Position numbers and translations under genes: made by a program. DNA of 64,000 nt from assembly GCA_902500775.1 (NCBI GenBank), contig CABVRZ010000001.1, forward strand, positions 268,273 through 332,272, given 5' to 3'. Below, piece by piece: positions 45,736-54,496 of the stretch. The notes under the pieces are model-generated. The model saw only the letters and a program-made list of their open reading frames with translations, had not been told where the DNA came from and made no database searches. The stretch is from an uncultured Nitrospira sp. (lineage in GTDB: Bacteria; Nitrospirota; Nitrospiria; Nitrospirales; Nitrospiraceae). Each line of letters starts with the position of its first letter. The first letter of the stretch is position 1.

Positions 45736-47145
45736 TCAAGCCGGCAACGATTGCACCGCACCCTTAAATTGTCTCCCGCGATCTTGGTAATCTGCAAACA
45801 TGTCGAAACTCGCGCATGCCGGCGACATCAACACGACGTCCCCTGCGCTCGCCTCCGATGCTGCCAGCTCCACCGCTTCCCGCAAGCTTGCTGACCGTTC
45901 GATGGCTCGATAGCCGTGCACCGCATCAGCGATTAAGGGAGCCGCTTCTCCGATTAAAATGAGTCGTTTCACTCGCTGACGGATTGCAGGAGCCAACCGC
46001 GAGAAATCGCCACCTTTATCGCGTCCACCGGCAATCAGCCAAATCGGCTGATCAATACTGTGCAGCGCCTTCAATGTTGCATCGACGTTGGTTCCTTTAG
46101 AGTCGTTAATAAAGCGTACCCCTCGGCGCTCACGGACCACCTCCAAGGCATGCTCCAAACCTGGAAATTCCCTCAAGACTCGACGTACGGCGTCTAGAGG
46201 ACAACCACTCAAAAGCGCATAGGTGGCCGCGACCATGGCATTCTCAACGTTGTGGTCACCGATGATTTTGAGTTCGTTCCGGGAGCAGACTTCCTGCCTA
46301 TGGCCATCAATGGCCGTTATGATGCGACCATGTTCGAGATAGGTTCCTCCCGCCATATCCGCCAGTAATGGCGGGTGCCTCGTAAATCCGAAGGTTCGAG
46401 CCTTCACACCATGCCGTAGCGTACTGACTCGTGGATCATCGAGATTAAGCAACGCAATATCCGATGCTATTTGATTCTCAAAAATCCTATTTTTAGCAGC
46501 AATATATTCTTCAACGGACTCGTACCGATCCTGATGATCGACCGTCACATTGAGGATGGCGGCAATCCAAGGGTGAAACTGCTCGATCGTTTCGAGCTGA
46601 AAACTGGAAACTTCTACTACAACCGCATCATACGGACAGGGTCGTCCCTCCTCCATTGCTCGTAACGACTGGATCGCCGCTTCACTGAAAGCGGTCCCGA
46701 GATTGCCGCCAACAAATACCTGTTTCCCGCTGGCCTGCAACATTTTCCCAATCATCGTAACCGTCGTACTTTTCCCGTTCGTGCCGGTCAGCGCCAGAAT
46801 CGGAACTGGTATAAATCTGGACGCGAGGTCAAGCTCGCTGACAACCTTTACCCCTCGACGACGGACACGCTCCAACGCTTCCATCCGATAGGGCACTCCC
46901 GGACTAATGACCACCAACTCGGCCGCCGCAAGAGCTGTTTCATAGCTACTTCCTAACGCCACATTAATCCCTGATTCCTCAATGGAATTCAGAGTTCCTT
47001 GCAGCTCCCCTCGCTCTTTCCGGTCGGCAACAGTCACGACCGCACCGGCTGCCTGCAGAAGTTGAGCCGCAGCCACCCCACTCCGTGCCAGTCCGACGAT
47101 GGTTACCCGCTTTCCTTCAAGCTGTTTGAGGTCCTGTTCTACCAT
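45736..47145 (-). CDS. murD: UDP-N-acetylmuramoyl-L-alanine-D-glutamate ligase
   Basis: Adds D-Glu to UDP-MurNAc-L-Ala. 469 residues: VTIVGLARSGVAAAQLL, the P-loop LTGTNGKSTTVTMIGKML, NVTVDHQDRYES, DHNVENAMVAATYALL, FINDSKGTNVDATLKAL and LMSPACASFDMFADYQDRG. The last block is diagnostic of MurD. It starts six bases after mraY. Confidence 0.97.
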   Translation of the reverse strand: MVEQDLKQLEGKRVTIVGLARSGVAAAQLLQAAGAVVTVADRKERGELQGTLNSIEESGINVALGSSYETALAAAELVVISPGVPYRMEALERVRRRGVKVVSELDLASRFIPVPILALTGTNGKSTTVTMIGKMLQASGKQVFVGGNLGTAFSEAAIQSLRAMEEGRPCPYDAVVVEVSSFQLETIEQFHPWIAAILNVTVDHQDRYESVEEYIAAKNRIFENQIASDIALLNLDDPRVSTLRHGVKARTFGFTRHPPLLADMAGGTYLEHGRIITAIDGHRQEVCSRNELKIIGDHNVENAMVAATYALLSGCPLDAVRRVLREFPGLEHALEVVRERRGVRFINDSKGTNVDATLKALHSIDQPIWLIAGGRDKGGDFSRLAPAIRQRVKRLILIGEAAPLIADAVHGYRAIERSASLREAVELAASEASAGDVVLMSPACASFDMFADYQDRGRQFKGAVQSLPA

Positions 47146-47151
47146 CTCCGG

Positions 47152-48228
47152 TTACCTCAACTTGAGCGTGCTCAAGCTCAAGAGCGCCAACAAAATCGCG
47201 ATGATCCACAAACGAACAACCACCTTTGGCTCTTCCCAGCCTTTCATTTCAAAGTGATGGTGAATGGGGGCCATGAGAAAGATTCGTTTGCCTCGGGACT
47301 TGAATGAAAGGACTTGAAAAATGACTGACACCGCCTCAATGACAAAGACCCCGCCAACCATCAACAGGAGCAACTCATGCTTACTGATCACCGCCACCGT
47401 CCCCAGTGCCGCCCCAAGTGGAAGCGATCCAACGTCTCCCATAAAGACGGACGCCGGATAGGTGTTGAACCAGAGAAACCCAAGACTCGATCCCAAGATT
47501 GCGGCCGTGAACACGGCCAACTCTCCTGCCCCTTCAATATGCGGAATGAGAAGATATTCAGACATCAGCCGGTGACCGGTCACATAGGCGACAACGGTAT
47601 ACGCTAGCGCCGTAATCATGATCGGCCCGATGGCCAATCCATCAAGGCCGTCTGTAAGATTCACGGCATTGGAGCTACCGACGATGACAATGATGGCAAA
47701 CACGATGTAAAACCAGCCTAAGTCCGGCGTGAAACTCTTAAAGAAGGGCACGCTGAGCTTTGTGTTGTATTCTGGCAAGAAATAGAGAATCACTGCGACA
47801 ATGAGCGCGACGGAAATTTGTGCGGTAAATTTTTGCGCCGCGGAAAGCCCTTTCGATCGAGCCTTGATAAATTTCAGATAGTCATCGACAAACCCAATGA
47901 CACAGAATCCAAGCGTAGCGCCAAGCACCAACCAAATGTGCGGGCGTGAGATGTCTGCCCACAATAACGTCGACAGCGTTACCGCAAAGATGATTAGGAT
48001 GCCGCCCATCGTTGGCGTCCCGCTTTTGGCAAGGTGCCGCTTGGGTCCGTCATCCCGCACCTGTTGACCCAACTTGATTTCTTGGAGTTTTCTGATCACC
48101 CAGGGGGCCAACACAAAGGCGATCAGAAAGGCGGTGACTGCCGCATAAATGATTCGGAAGCTCTGGTAGCGAAAGACGTTCAGAAATGAGAATTGTGTAT
48201 GAAATGGGTAGAGCCAGATATACAGCAT
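47152..48228 (-). CDS. mraY: phospho-N-acetylmuramoyl-pentapeptide transferase
   Basis: Membrane enzyme that makes lipid I. 358 residues from the ATG at 48228 (MLYIWLYPFH), which has AGGG about ten bases upstream; 22 upstream codons in frame lie inside murF. About ten helices are present with GTPTMGGILIIFAVTLSTLL, GFVDDYLKFIKARSKGL, VNLTDGLDGLAIGPIMITAL and APIHHHFEMKGWEE. The aspartates of DDY and LDG and the HHH block form the active site. Confidence 0.97.
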   Translation of the reverse strand: MLYIWLYPFHTQFSFLNVFRYQSFRIIYAAVTAFLIAFVLAPWVIRKLQEIKLGQQVRDDGPKRHLAKSGTPTMGGILIIFAVTLSTLLWADISRPHIWLVLGATLGFCVIGFVDDYLKFIKARSKGLSAAQKFTAQISVALIVAVILYFLPEYNTKLSVPFFKSFTPDLGWFYIVFAIIVIVGSSNAVNLTDGLDGLAIGPIMITALAYTVVAYVTGHRLMSEYLLIPHIEGAGELAVFTAAILGSSLGFLWFNTYPASVFMGDVGSLPLGAALGTVAVISKHELLLLMVGGVFVIEAVSVIFQVLSFKSRGKRIFLMAPIHHHFEMKGWEEPKVVVRLWIIAILLALLSLSTLKLR

Positions 48229-48241
48229 GTGTCGACGAACC

Positions 48242-49690
48242 CTATGAGGCATTCTTTCTCGCACTCTTGAGTCCTTGGAGTGCGTCTGCCACATGTTCTA
48301 ATTTCATTCCGCGTGATGCTTTGATCAATACCACGTCACCAGATTTAGCGATCGATTTCACCGCATCGGCCGCCGCTGTGGCATCCGATACTTCCCTAAT
48401 GTGGGACGAATCTTGCCCAGCCTCTCTTGCACCCTTGGCAAGGCTTTTCCCCAAGGGGCCACAGGCCACCAGTTGATCGATGCCCTGCCGTGCGACGAAG
48501 CCGCCTACTTCCTCATGCATCTGTGCGGCATTCGGACCGAGCTCCAGCATATCCCCCAAGACTGCAATCTTCTTTCCCTTAGTCCTGATCTGGGTTAGGA
48601 GCTGAACCGCCGCCGTCATCGACGCCGGGTTGGCATTGTAACAGTCGATGATGAGCTTGACCCCCTGACAAACAGAGACCTGTGATCTCATGGCAGCTGG
48701 TCGAAATTTGGAAAGCCCCTGAGCAATCGACGCCCCTGATAGCCCCAGGGTCGTACCGATCGCTGCTGCAGCTAAGGCATTGACAACATTGTGTTCCCCT
48801 TGAACACGAATATGGACATTGGTATGGCGTCTGCTTTGAGGAAGCACCAGGCGAAACATCGTTCCATTACGACCGTCCGAAGTGACATTCAATGCACGCA
48901 CATCGGCTTTGGCTGACAATCCAAAAGACACGACGCGGCATTGGGCTCGCGCGGTGAGATAACCATAATAGGAATCATCGGCATTCAGAACAGCGGTTCC
49001 ATCACCTGGCAGCCGATCAAGCAACTCCGCTTTCGCTTGCGCAGAGACATCCATGGATCCAAAAAACTCAAGATGATCAGGCCCAATGTTCGTAATGATC
49101 CCAATCGTCGGCTTGGCTATTTCACATAACCTGGTTGTCTGACCAATATTGTCGACCCCCATCTCGATGACCGCTCCCTGATGCTGCGCATTGAGACGAA
49201 AGAGGGTTTGTGGAACCCCCAACCGGTTGTTGAGATTGCCCTCTGTCTTGAGGATCTTCCAGCGATGCGCCATGACACTCGCCACCATTTCCTTGGTCGT
49301 CGTCTTTCCATTACTGCCCGTCACGGCGACGATCGGAATCTTGAAGCGACCCCGAAAGTACGAGGCCAGCTGTTGGTAGGCATACAGTGGATCAGGAACA
49401 CCGAGGATCACCGGCCTCATTCGTTTGGAGAGAAACTTCCCCGCACGGAGGGAGACATCATACGACTCGTGAACAATTGCTCCAACTGCACCGCGCACCA
49501 GCGCCGATTTGACAAAATCATGCCCATCAAACCGTTCGCCTTGTATCGCAATAAAGAGATCTCCGGGACGGAGTGACCGCGTATCGAGACTAACGCGCCG
49601 GACTCGTTGCTTGCCCCAGGCAGCTTCATCTCCACTTAAAACCAGACCGCCGATCACTTTCCGCAACTCTTCTACGGAAAAGAGTGTCAT
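48242..49690 (-). CDS. murF: UDP-N-acetylmuramoyl-tripeptide-D-alanyl-D-alanine ligase
   Basis: Adds D-Ala-D-Ala to the precursor. 482 residues from the ATG at 49690 (MTLFSVEELRKVIGG), with AGGGAC upstream. Motifs are SLDTRSLRPGDLFIAIQGER, VTGSNGKTTTKEMVASVM, NIGPDHLEFFGS, EHNVVNALAAAAIG and DCYNANPASMTAAVQLL. It lies 41 bases after murE and ends 14 bases before mraY. Confidence 0.96.
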   Translation of the reverse strand: MTLFSVEELRKVIGGLVLSGDEAAWGKQRVRRVSLDTRSLRPGDLFIAIQGERFDGHDFVKSALVRGAVGAIVHESYDVSLRAGKFLSKRMRPVILGVPDPLYAYQQLASYFRGRFKIPIVAVTGSNGKTTTKEMVASVMAHRWKILKTEGNLNNRLGVPQTLFRLNAQHQGAVIEMGVDNIGQTTRLCEIAKPTIGIITNIGPDHLEFFGSMDVSAQAKAELLDRLPGDGTAVLNADDSYYGYLTARAQCRVVSFGLSAKADVRALNVTSDGRNGTMFRLVLPQSRRHTNVHIRVQGEHNVVNALAAAAIGTTLGLSGASIAQGLSKFRPAAMRSQVSVCQGVKLIIDCYNANPASMTAAVQLLTQIRTKGKKIAVLGDMLELGPNAAQMHEEVGGFVARQGIDQLVACGPLGKSLAKGAREAGQDSSHIREVSDATAAADAVKSIAKSGDVVLIKASRGMKLEHVADALQGLKSARKNAS

Positions 49691-49731
49691 GGCTGTACGT
49701 CCCTGCACCAACCAAATCCTACCGCCCTGGG

Positions 49732-51234
49732 TTAGGCCTGAAATCTGAGTCGTTCGATCGCCTGACGCGCCACTTCGCGATCGTCGAAGTGATGCTTCGT
49801 GGCCCCGATGATCTGATAATCCTCGTGCCCCTTCCCAGCGATCAGCACCATATCCGCTTTTCGTGCTTCTCGTACCGCGGTCTCAATGGCTTCCCGTCGG
49901 TCAGGGATCTTATGATATTGCACATGAGGCCGTTGCCCCAACGCCTTCGCAACCCCCTGTTCCACTTGCGCAAGAATCGCATGCGGATCCTCTGTTCTTG
50001 GATTGTCCGATGTGAGTATCACGACATCACTGGAACGCACAGCGGCTTCCCCCATCTTCGGCCGTTTTCCTCGATCACGATCCCCGCCACAGCCAAATAC
50101 CGTGATGATCCGTCCTACCTTTAATGTTTCTGCCGCTGCCAGCAGTCGAATCAAAGCATCTTCAGTATGGGCATAGTCGACGACCACCGTGAACGGCTGG
50201 CCTGCCATCACGCGCTCGAAACGTCCGGGCACATTCGTGACCTGGGTCACAGCGTGATGAATCTGTTCAGGTGTTGCGCCTTCATGAAGGGCCACTCCAA
50301 TGGCGGCTAGCAAATTATAGACATTGTGCTCGCCCACAAGGTGACTCTTGATTTGAAAATTCCCCAAAGGAGTCACTGCAGTAAAAGTTGTGCCCTGCAG
50401 AGACAACCGGACATCTTCGGCGCGGAGATCGGCGTTAGCCTTAAGCCCATAGGTCCACACCGGCACAGGACATCGTTCAACGATTCGTAGACCATAGGAA
50501 TCATCAACGTTGACGATCGCTCGTTTATTCCCCTTCTTTCCACCGATCAATCCAGTGAAGAGTCGCAATTTGGCCTGAAAGTACGCTTCCATCGTCCCAT
50601 GAAAGTCGAGATGGTCTTGCGTCAGATTTGAAAAGACCGCCACATCATATTCGCACCCGCTCGTACGATCCTGGACCAAGGCGTGTGAGGAGACTTCCAT
50701 GACAGCCGCTGTACATCCGTGAGTCACCATCTTTGCGAGTAACTGCTGAAGTTCAAGCGCTCCCGGAGTCGTGTGGGCTGCAGGGACGATGACGTTTCCA
50801 ATTTGATAGGCCACAGTACCGATCAAACCTACTTGGGCCCGTACAGCTTCTAAGAACGCTTTACATACATAGGTCGTCGTGGTCTTCCCATTCGTTCCAG
50901 TCACACCAACCATCCGTAGTCGAGACGAGGGATCTCCATAGAAATGGCTCCCTAGAAGACCTAGCGCTTTTCGGGAGTCTTCGACACAGACGAAGGGAAC
51001 CGTCCCAGTCTTCATTGGCTGCTGTGCAACCACACTCCCAGCCCCCCCACTCACCACCGTGGGAATAAATTGATGCCCATCCACCCGCTCGCCTTTCACC
51101 GCCACAAAGAGACTCCCCTTTGAAACCGCACGGGAGTCGTCAGTGATTCCTTCCACCGCAATATTGAGATCACCACGATGCTCGAGAATTGGCACTCGTC
51201 CCTCAAGTGCTTGCAGCATGGTGCCAAAGGTCAT
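49732..51234 (-). CDS. murE: UDP-N-acetylmuramoyl-L-alanyl-D-glutamate-2,6-diaminopimelate ligase
   Basis: 500 residues. The P-loop is VTGTNGKTTTTYVCKAF, followed by NLTQDHLDFHGTMEAYFQAK, EHNVYNLLAAIGVAL and VDYAHTEDALIRLLAAA. The DNPR motif in LTSDNPRTEDPHAIL is the known determinant for meso-diaminopimelate over lysine, so the wall should be of the DAP type. Further on is LIAGKGHEDYQII. It lies 27 bases after ftsI. Confidence 0.97.
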   Translation of the reverse strand: MTFGTMLQALEGRVPILEHRGDLNIAVEGITDDSRAVSKGSLFVAVKGERVDGHQFIPTVVSGGAGSVVAQQPMKTGTVPFVCVEDSRKALGLLGSHFYGDPSSRLRMVGVTGTNGKTTTTYVCKAFLEAVRAQVGLIGTVAYQIGNVIVPAAHTTPGALELQQLLAKMVTHGCTAAVMEVSSHALVQDRTSGCEYDVAVFSNLTQDHLDFHGTMEAYFQAKLRLFTGLIGGKKGNKRAIVNVDDSYGLRIVERCPVPVWTYGLKANADLRAEDVRLSLQGTTFTAVTPLGNFQIKSHLVGEHNVYNLLAAIGVALHEGATPEQIHHAVTQVTNVPGRFERVMAGQPFTVVVDYAHTEDALIRLLAAAETLKVGRIITVFGCGGDRDRGKRPKMGEAAVRSSDVVILTSDNPRTEDPHAILAQVEQGVAKALGQRPHVQYHKIPDRREAIETAVREARKADMVLIAGKGHEDYQIIGATKHHFDDREVARQAIERLRFQA

Positions 51235-51261
51235 CGACGTTTCCTAGTAGAATCAGGATTA

Positions 51262-52971
51262 CTACAGTGCCATTGCCAGCGTAACAGGCTCTTGCGACCC
51301 CACACCTAAATAGCTCAGCACCTGCTCGCCAACGCGGCTAAACACGGGTGCAGCCACCGTCCCACCCCAGGCATCGCCCTGGGGTTCATCGATCACTACG
51401 ATCATCGCCAACCGCGGGTTCTCTGCCGGTACATACCCTGTAAACGATGTCACAAATCGAGAAGCCGAGTAGCCACCAGTTCGAGAATCAATCTTTTGGG
51501 CTGTACCCGTCTTCCCAGCCACCCGAAACCCTGGAATGGCCGCCTTTGTTCCTGTCCCATCTGTAACGACACCCTCTAAAATCTTCGTCACTGTATGCGC
51601 AGTTTCCGGAGAAACGACCCGTTGCCTCACCTGGGGAGACGCTTGTTTTAGAAGCTGCCCCTCAGAACTGCGAATCTCTGACACCACATATGGTCTCATC
51701 AACACCCCTTCGTTAGCCAAAGCAGCCATCGCCGAGACCATCTGAATTGGCGTCACACCAATCTCTTGCCCAATCGAAATGGAAGCAACAGAACGCCGCC
51801 CCCAGTCCTTCAGACCTTTAACCAACCCTACCGCTTCACCAGGAAGATCAATCCCTGTCTTCTGTCCAAACCCGAATGCTTGAAGATATCGATGAAGCCG
51901 CTGCTCTCCCAGCACCATGCCGGTTTTTGCCGCGCCGATGTTACTGGACTTCTGAATGACCTGCGCAAAGGAGAGCCACCCAAACTTTTCATGATCATGA
52001 ATCACTGTTTTGGCAACAGACATACGACCATGCTCTGCAAACACCATCGTATTCGGCTTCACCACTCGCTCTTCAATGGCGGCGGCCGCCATCATGGCTT
52101 TGAGTGTTGATCCCGGCTCGTACGCATCCGTAAGCGCCTTGTTTCGCCATCGATCAGGACTAAGATTCGAGACGACGTTTGGATCGAAGCGCGGACTGAC
52201 CGCCATGGCCAATACCGCTCCCGTCCGTGGATCCAACACAATCATCGTCCCGGACTTTGCCTGCGCACGAGTCACGGCATCCTCAAGTTCCCTTTCCGTG
52301 ATGTACTGAATCACCTCATCGATCGTGAGTGCGAGATTATGTCCGGGTGTGGGACTTCGTTCCGTCATGTCTGTTGGAAACACCGAACGCCCTAGTGCAT
52401 CACGCTGAAGCACCATCATCCGTTTTTCGCCACGTAAATATGATTCATACCGATGCTCAATGCCTTCCAGGCCCTCACCATCCATTCCAGCGAACCCTAA
52501 GACGTGGGGCAGAAATGGCCCTTTAGGGTAGAACCGTCGCCCCTCCATCACAACCCCAACCCCGTCGAGAGACAACCGCTCCAGGCGACGTCCCTGTTCA
52601 GGATCTAACTTCCGAGCCAGCCAGACAAAACTCCGCTCCTGTCGAAGCTTGCGCTCCAACTCCTCACTCCGAACGTGCAAGACAGGGGCAAGGACCCGGG
52701 CCGTTTTTGTTGGGCTATCTAATGTGGTCGGAACCCCGAAGGCCGACGGCACTTCAACATTCATGGCTAAGACCTTGCCATGCCTATCGACAATCGTACC
52801 GCGAGCCCCCTCTAGAGAGACCGTCTTTCGATGCTGTCGATCGGCTTTGACCGAGAGTTCAGCGGCTTGCCAGACCTGCAGTGCCACCAGACGGAACAGA
52901 ACTACCCCAAATCCACACAGCAATAACAGCAACAAGACATACTGACGACCACTGGGAACAACACCGGCCAC
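51262..52971 (-). CDS. ftsI: penicillin-binding protein 3, septal transpeptidase FtsI
   Basis: 569 residues with one N-terminal membrane helix (QYVLLLLLLCGFGVVLFRLV), a dimerisation domain (GARGTIVDRHGKVLAMNVEV) and a transpeptidase domain. The active-site motifs are S-T-L-K in EPGSTLKAMM, S-S-N in QKSSNIGAAK and K-T-G in VAGKTGTAQK. It crosslinks septal wall with FtsW. It starts at the ftsL stop (one-base overlap). Confidence 0.97.
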   Translation of the reverse strand: MAGVVPSGRQYVLLLLLLCGFGVVLFRLVALQVWQAAELSVKADRQHRKTVSLEGARGTIVDRHGKVLAMNVEVPSAFGVPTTLDSPTKTARVLAPVLHVRSEELERKLRQERSFVWLARKLDPEQGRRLERLSLDGVGVVMEGRRFYPKGPFLPHVLGFAGMDGEGLEGIEHRYESYLRGEKRMMVLQRDALGRSVFPTDMTERSPTPGHNLALTIDEVIQYITERELEDAVTRAQAKSGTMIVLDPRTGAVLAMAVSPRFDPNVVSNLSPDRWRNKALTDAYEPGSTLKAMMAAAAIEERVVKPNTMVFAEHGRMSVAKTVIHDHEKFGWLSFAQVIQKSSNIGAAKTGMVLGEQRLHRYLQAFGFGQKTGIDLPGEAVGLVKGLKDWGRRSVASISIGQEIGVTPIQMVSAMAALANEGVLMRPYVVSEIRSSEGQLLKQASPQVRQRVVSPETAHTVTKILEGVVTDGTGTKAAIPGFRVAGKTGTAQKIDSRTGGYSASRFVTSFTGYVPAENPRLAMIVVIDEPQGDAWGGTVAAPVFSRVGEQVLSYLGVGSQEPVTLAMAL

Positions 52972-53312
52972 TAGTACCTCCTGGCCAGAAGATCATTCTT
53001 CGCAACTCGGACTTCGACTGGTGCCGCATCAGCAACCGCTACCGGCTGACTACTGCCAGGCCTGAACTGAACCAAGACAACCTGCCCCTGCTGCGGAAGC
53101 CCCATTCCTAACTCCTTGGTTGCAACTCGGGCGATCCGACCAGACGCACTCAATGTGGAGAATTGCACTCTCAATTCATCACGTTGCCGTTCCAACGCAG
53201 TTTTATCGCGTTTCAGCCGTTCGATCTGATAGCCAACTCGGACCATATCAACTCGCTCCCACACGAATACGAACACCAGACAGAGCCCGAGAAGAACAGC
53301 CAAGATTTTCAT
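52971..53312 (-). CDS. ftsL: cell division protein FtsL
   Basis: 113 residues: one membrane helix at the N-terminus (MKILAVLLGLCLVFVFVWER) and then a coiled coil (QIERLKRDKTALERQRDELR). Sequence similarity in this family is low, so the call rests on topology and position between rsmH and ftsI. FtsL joins FtsB and FtsQ and activates FtsWI. It starts eight bases after rsmH. Confidence 0.88.
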   Translation of the reverse strand: MKILAVLLGLCLVFVFVWERVDMVRVGYQIERLKRDKTALERQRDELRVQFSTLSASGRIARVATKELGMGLPQQGQVVLVQFRPGSSQPVAVADAAPVEVRVAKNDLLARRY

Positions 53313-53320
53313 GACAGCTC

Positions 53321-54238
53321 CTACGTTGGTTGACGTTCCCCAACACGCAATTTGGCGCTTCGTGAGCGTGGATTTCCCTCACACTCTTCCCTGGACGGAA
53401 CAACAGGCTTCTTTGTGCGCACGGCAAGTCGGGCCTGAGGCCCCTGCGCAAGAGATCGGAACGTATGCTTGACTATGCGATCCTCGAGAGAGTGAAAAGA
53501 GATCGCGCAAACTCTTCCGCCCTCTGACAGAACGTCGACCGCATCACGAAGTGAAGGCTCAATACTCTCAAGCTCTTGGTTCACGGCGATACGAATGGCC
53601 TGAAACGTCCGCGTGGCGCAATGAATCCGACCGTGCCGATACGACGACGGCACCGAGCGAGCAACGATTGCTGCCAGCGCCCCGGTCGTCTCAATTCGAC
53701 CGCGCTGCCGTTCCCGCACAATAGCCTGAGCAATCCGCCGTGCATACCGTTCCTCTCCAAGCTGATAAATGATGTCCGCAAGCACAGACTCGGAACTGGT
53801 ATTCACCACGTCGGTAGCCGTAGGACCGACTGACTGGTCCATACGCATATCAAGGGGGCCATCCTGCTGAAAGCTGAATCCTCTTGCAGCATCGTCGATC
53901 TGTGGAGAGGACACCCCCAAGTCAAAGAGCACGCCTTCCACGGTCGTAACGCCAACCTCTGCGAGATGCTGTTTTAAGTCTCGATGATTCCCTTGGCACA
54001 ACACGATGTGATCTCCAAATCGACGCAACCGCTGTCGACAGAACTCAATCGCTTCAGGATCGCGATCTAGGCCAATGACTCTCGTTCCAGGCTGACTAGA
54101 CTCCAAGAGCAATTCAGCATGCCCACCATACCCCACCGTGCAATCCAAGATGGTGATTGGCCGACTCGAAATAAGCCATTCACACACTTCTTTGCCAAAC
54201 ACTGATATGTGCGATAACCCACCAGCAATCTTTTTCAC
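53321..54238 (-). CDS. rsmH: 16S rRNA (cytosine(1402)-N4)-methyltransferase
   Basis: 305 residues. The SAM site DCTVGYGGHAELLLES, then LDRDPEAIEFCRQRL, GVLFDLGVSSPQIDDAARGF and the C-terminal RVCAISFHSLEDRIVKHTFR are typical of RsmH (MraW). It methylates C1402 in the ribosomal P site. The start is a GTG at 54238 with no strong ribosome binding site. It is the first gene of the dcw cluster here; mraZ, which usually precedes it, is absent. Confidence 0.96.
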   Translation of the reverse strand: MKKIAGGLSHISVFGKEVCEWLISSRPITILDCTVGYGGHAELLLESSQPGTRVIGLDRDPEAIEFCRQRLRRFGDHIVLCQGNHRDLKQHLAEVGVTTVEGVLFDLGVSSPQIDDAARGFSFQQDGPLDMRMDQSVGPTATDVVNTSSESVLADIIYQLGEERYARRIAQAIVRERQRGRIETTGALAAIVARSVPSSYRHGRIHCATRTFQAIRIAVNQELESIEPSLRDAVDVLSEGGRVCAISFHSLEDRIVKHTFRSLAQGPQARLAVRTKKPVVPSREECEGNPRSRSAKLRVGERQPT

Positions 54239-54300
54239 CCACTAATCACCACTTCCACCCACCACCTGAGCGAGTATACTCTCGCATTTCTGGTTGTCAA
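54237..54300 (-). promoter_or_regulatory. dcw promoter with MraZ-box-like repeats
   Basis: On the minus strand TTGACA (54300-54295) and TATACT (54278-54273) are 16 bases apart. The start point would be near 54266. Three hexamers follow at exact 10-base intervals: GTGGGT (54262-54257), GTGGTG (54252-54247) and GTGGGT (54242-54237), the last overlapping the GTG start of rsmH. Known MraZ boxes are TGGG-type repeats spaced 10 bases apart downstream of the mra promoter. The promoter is well supported; MraZ binding is inference. Confidence 0.6.
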
Positions 54301-54496
54301 CTGCATTTCAGCGGCTTACAGCCCGTTGGACCTGCAGATAACAGGCAAGGTGGGACAAACCACGGGGACGAATTCTTCCACCATTATAGGTCTAAGTGGC
54401 CATATCATTTACTGTTTTTCTCTTCACTTCACTATCAAATCATCCAACTCTTTGAGTTTCATTGACTTCTGCAACCCTGAGTTAGAGAATGACATT

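Noticed and set aside
45086..45790. 234-codon plus-strand frame
   Set aside because: Antisense to ftsW and the end of murD, with low-complexity charged composition and no ribosome binding site.
44499..45797. Upstream part of a 808-codon frame continuous with murG
   Set aside because: It overlaps ftsW on the same strand in another frame and has no protein-like motifs. ftsW is clearly coding there and murG has its own ATG at 44498.
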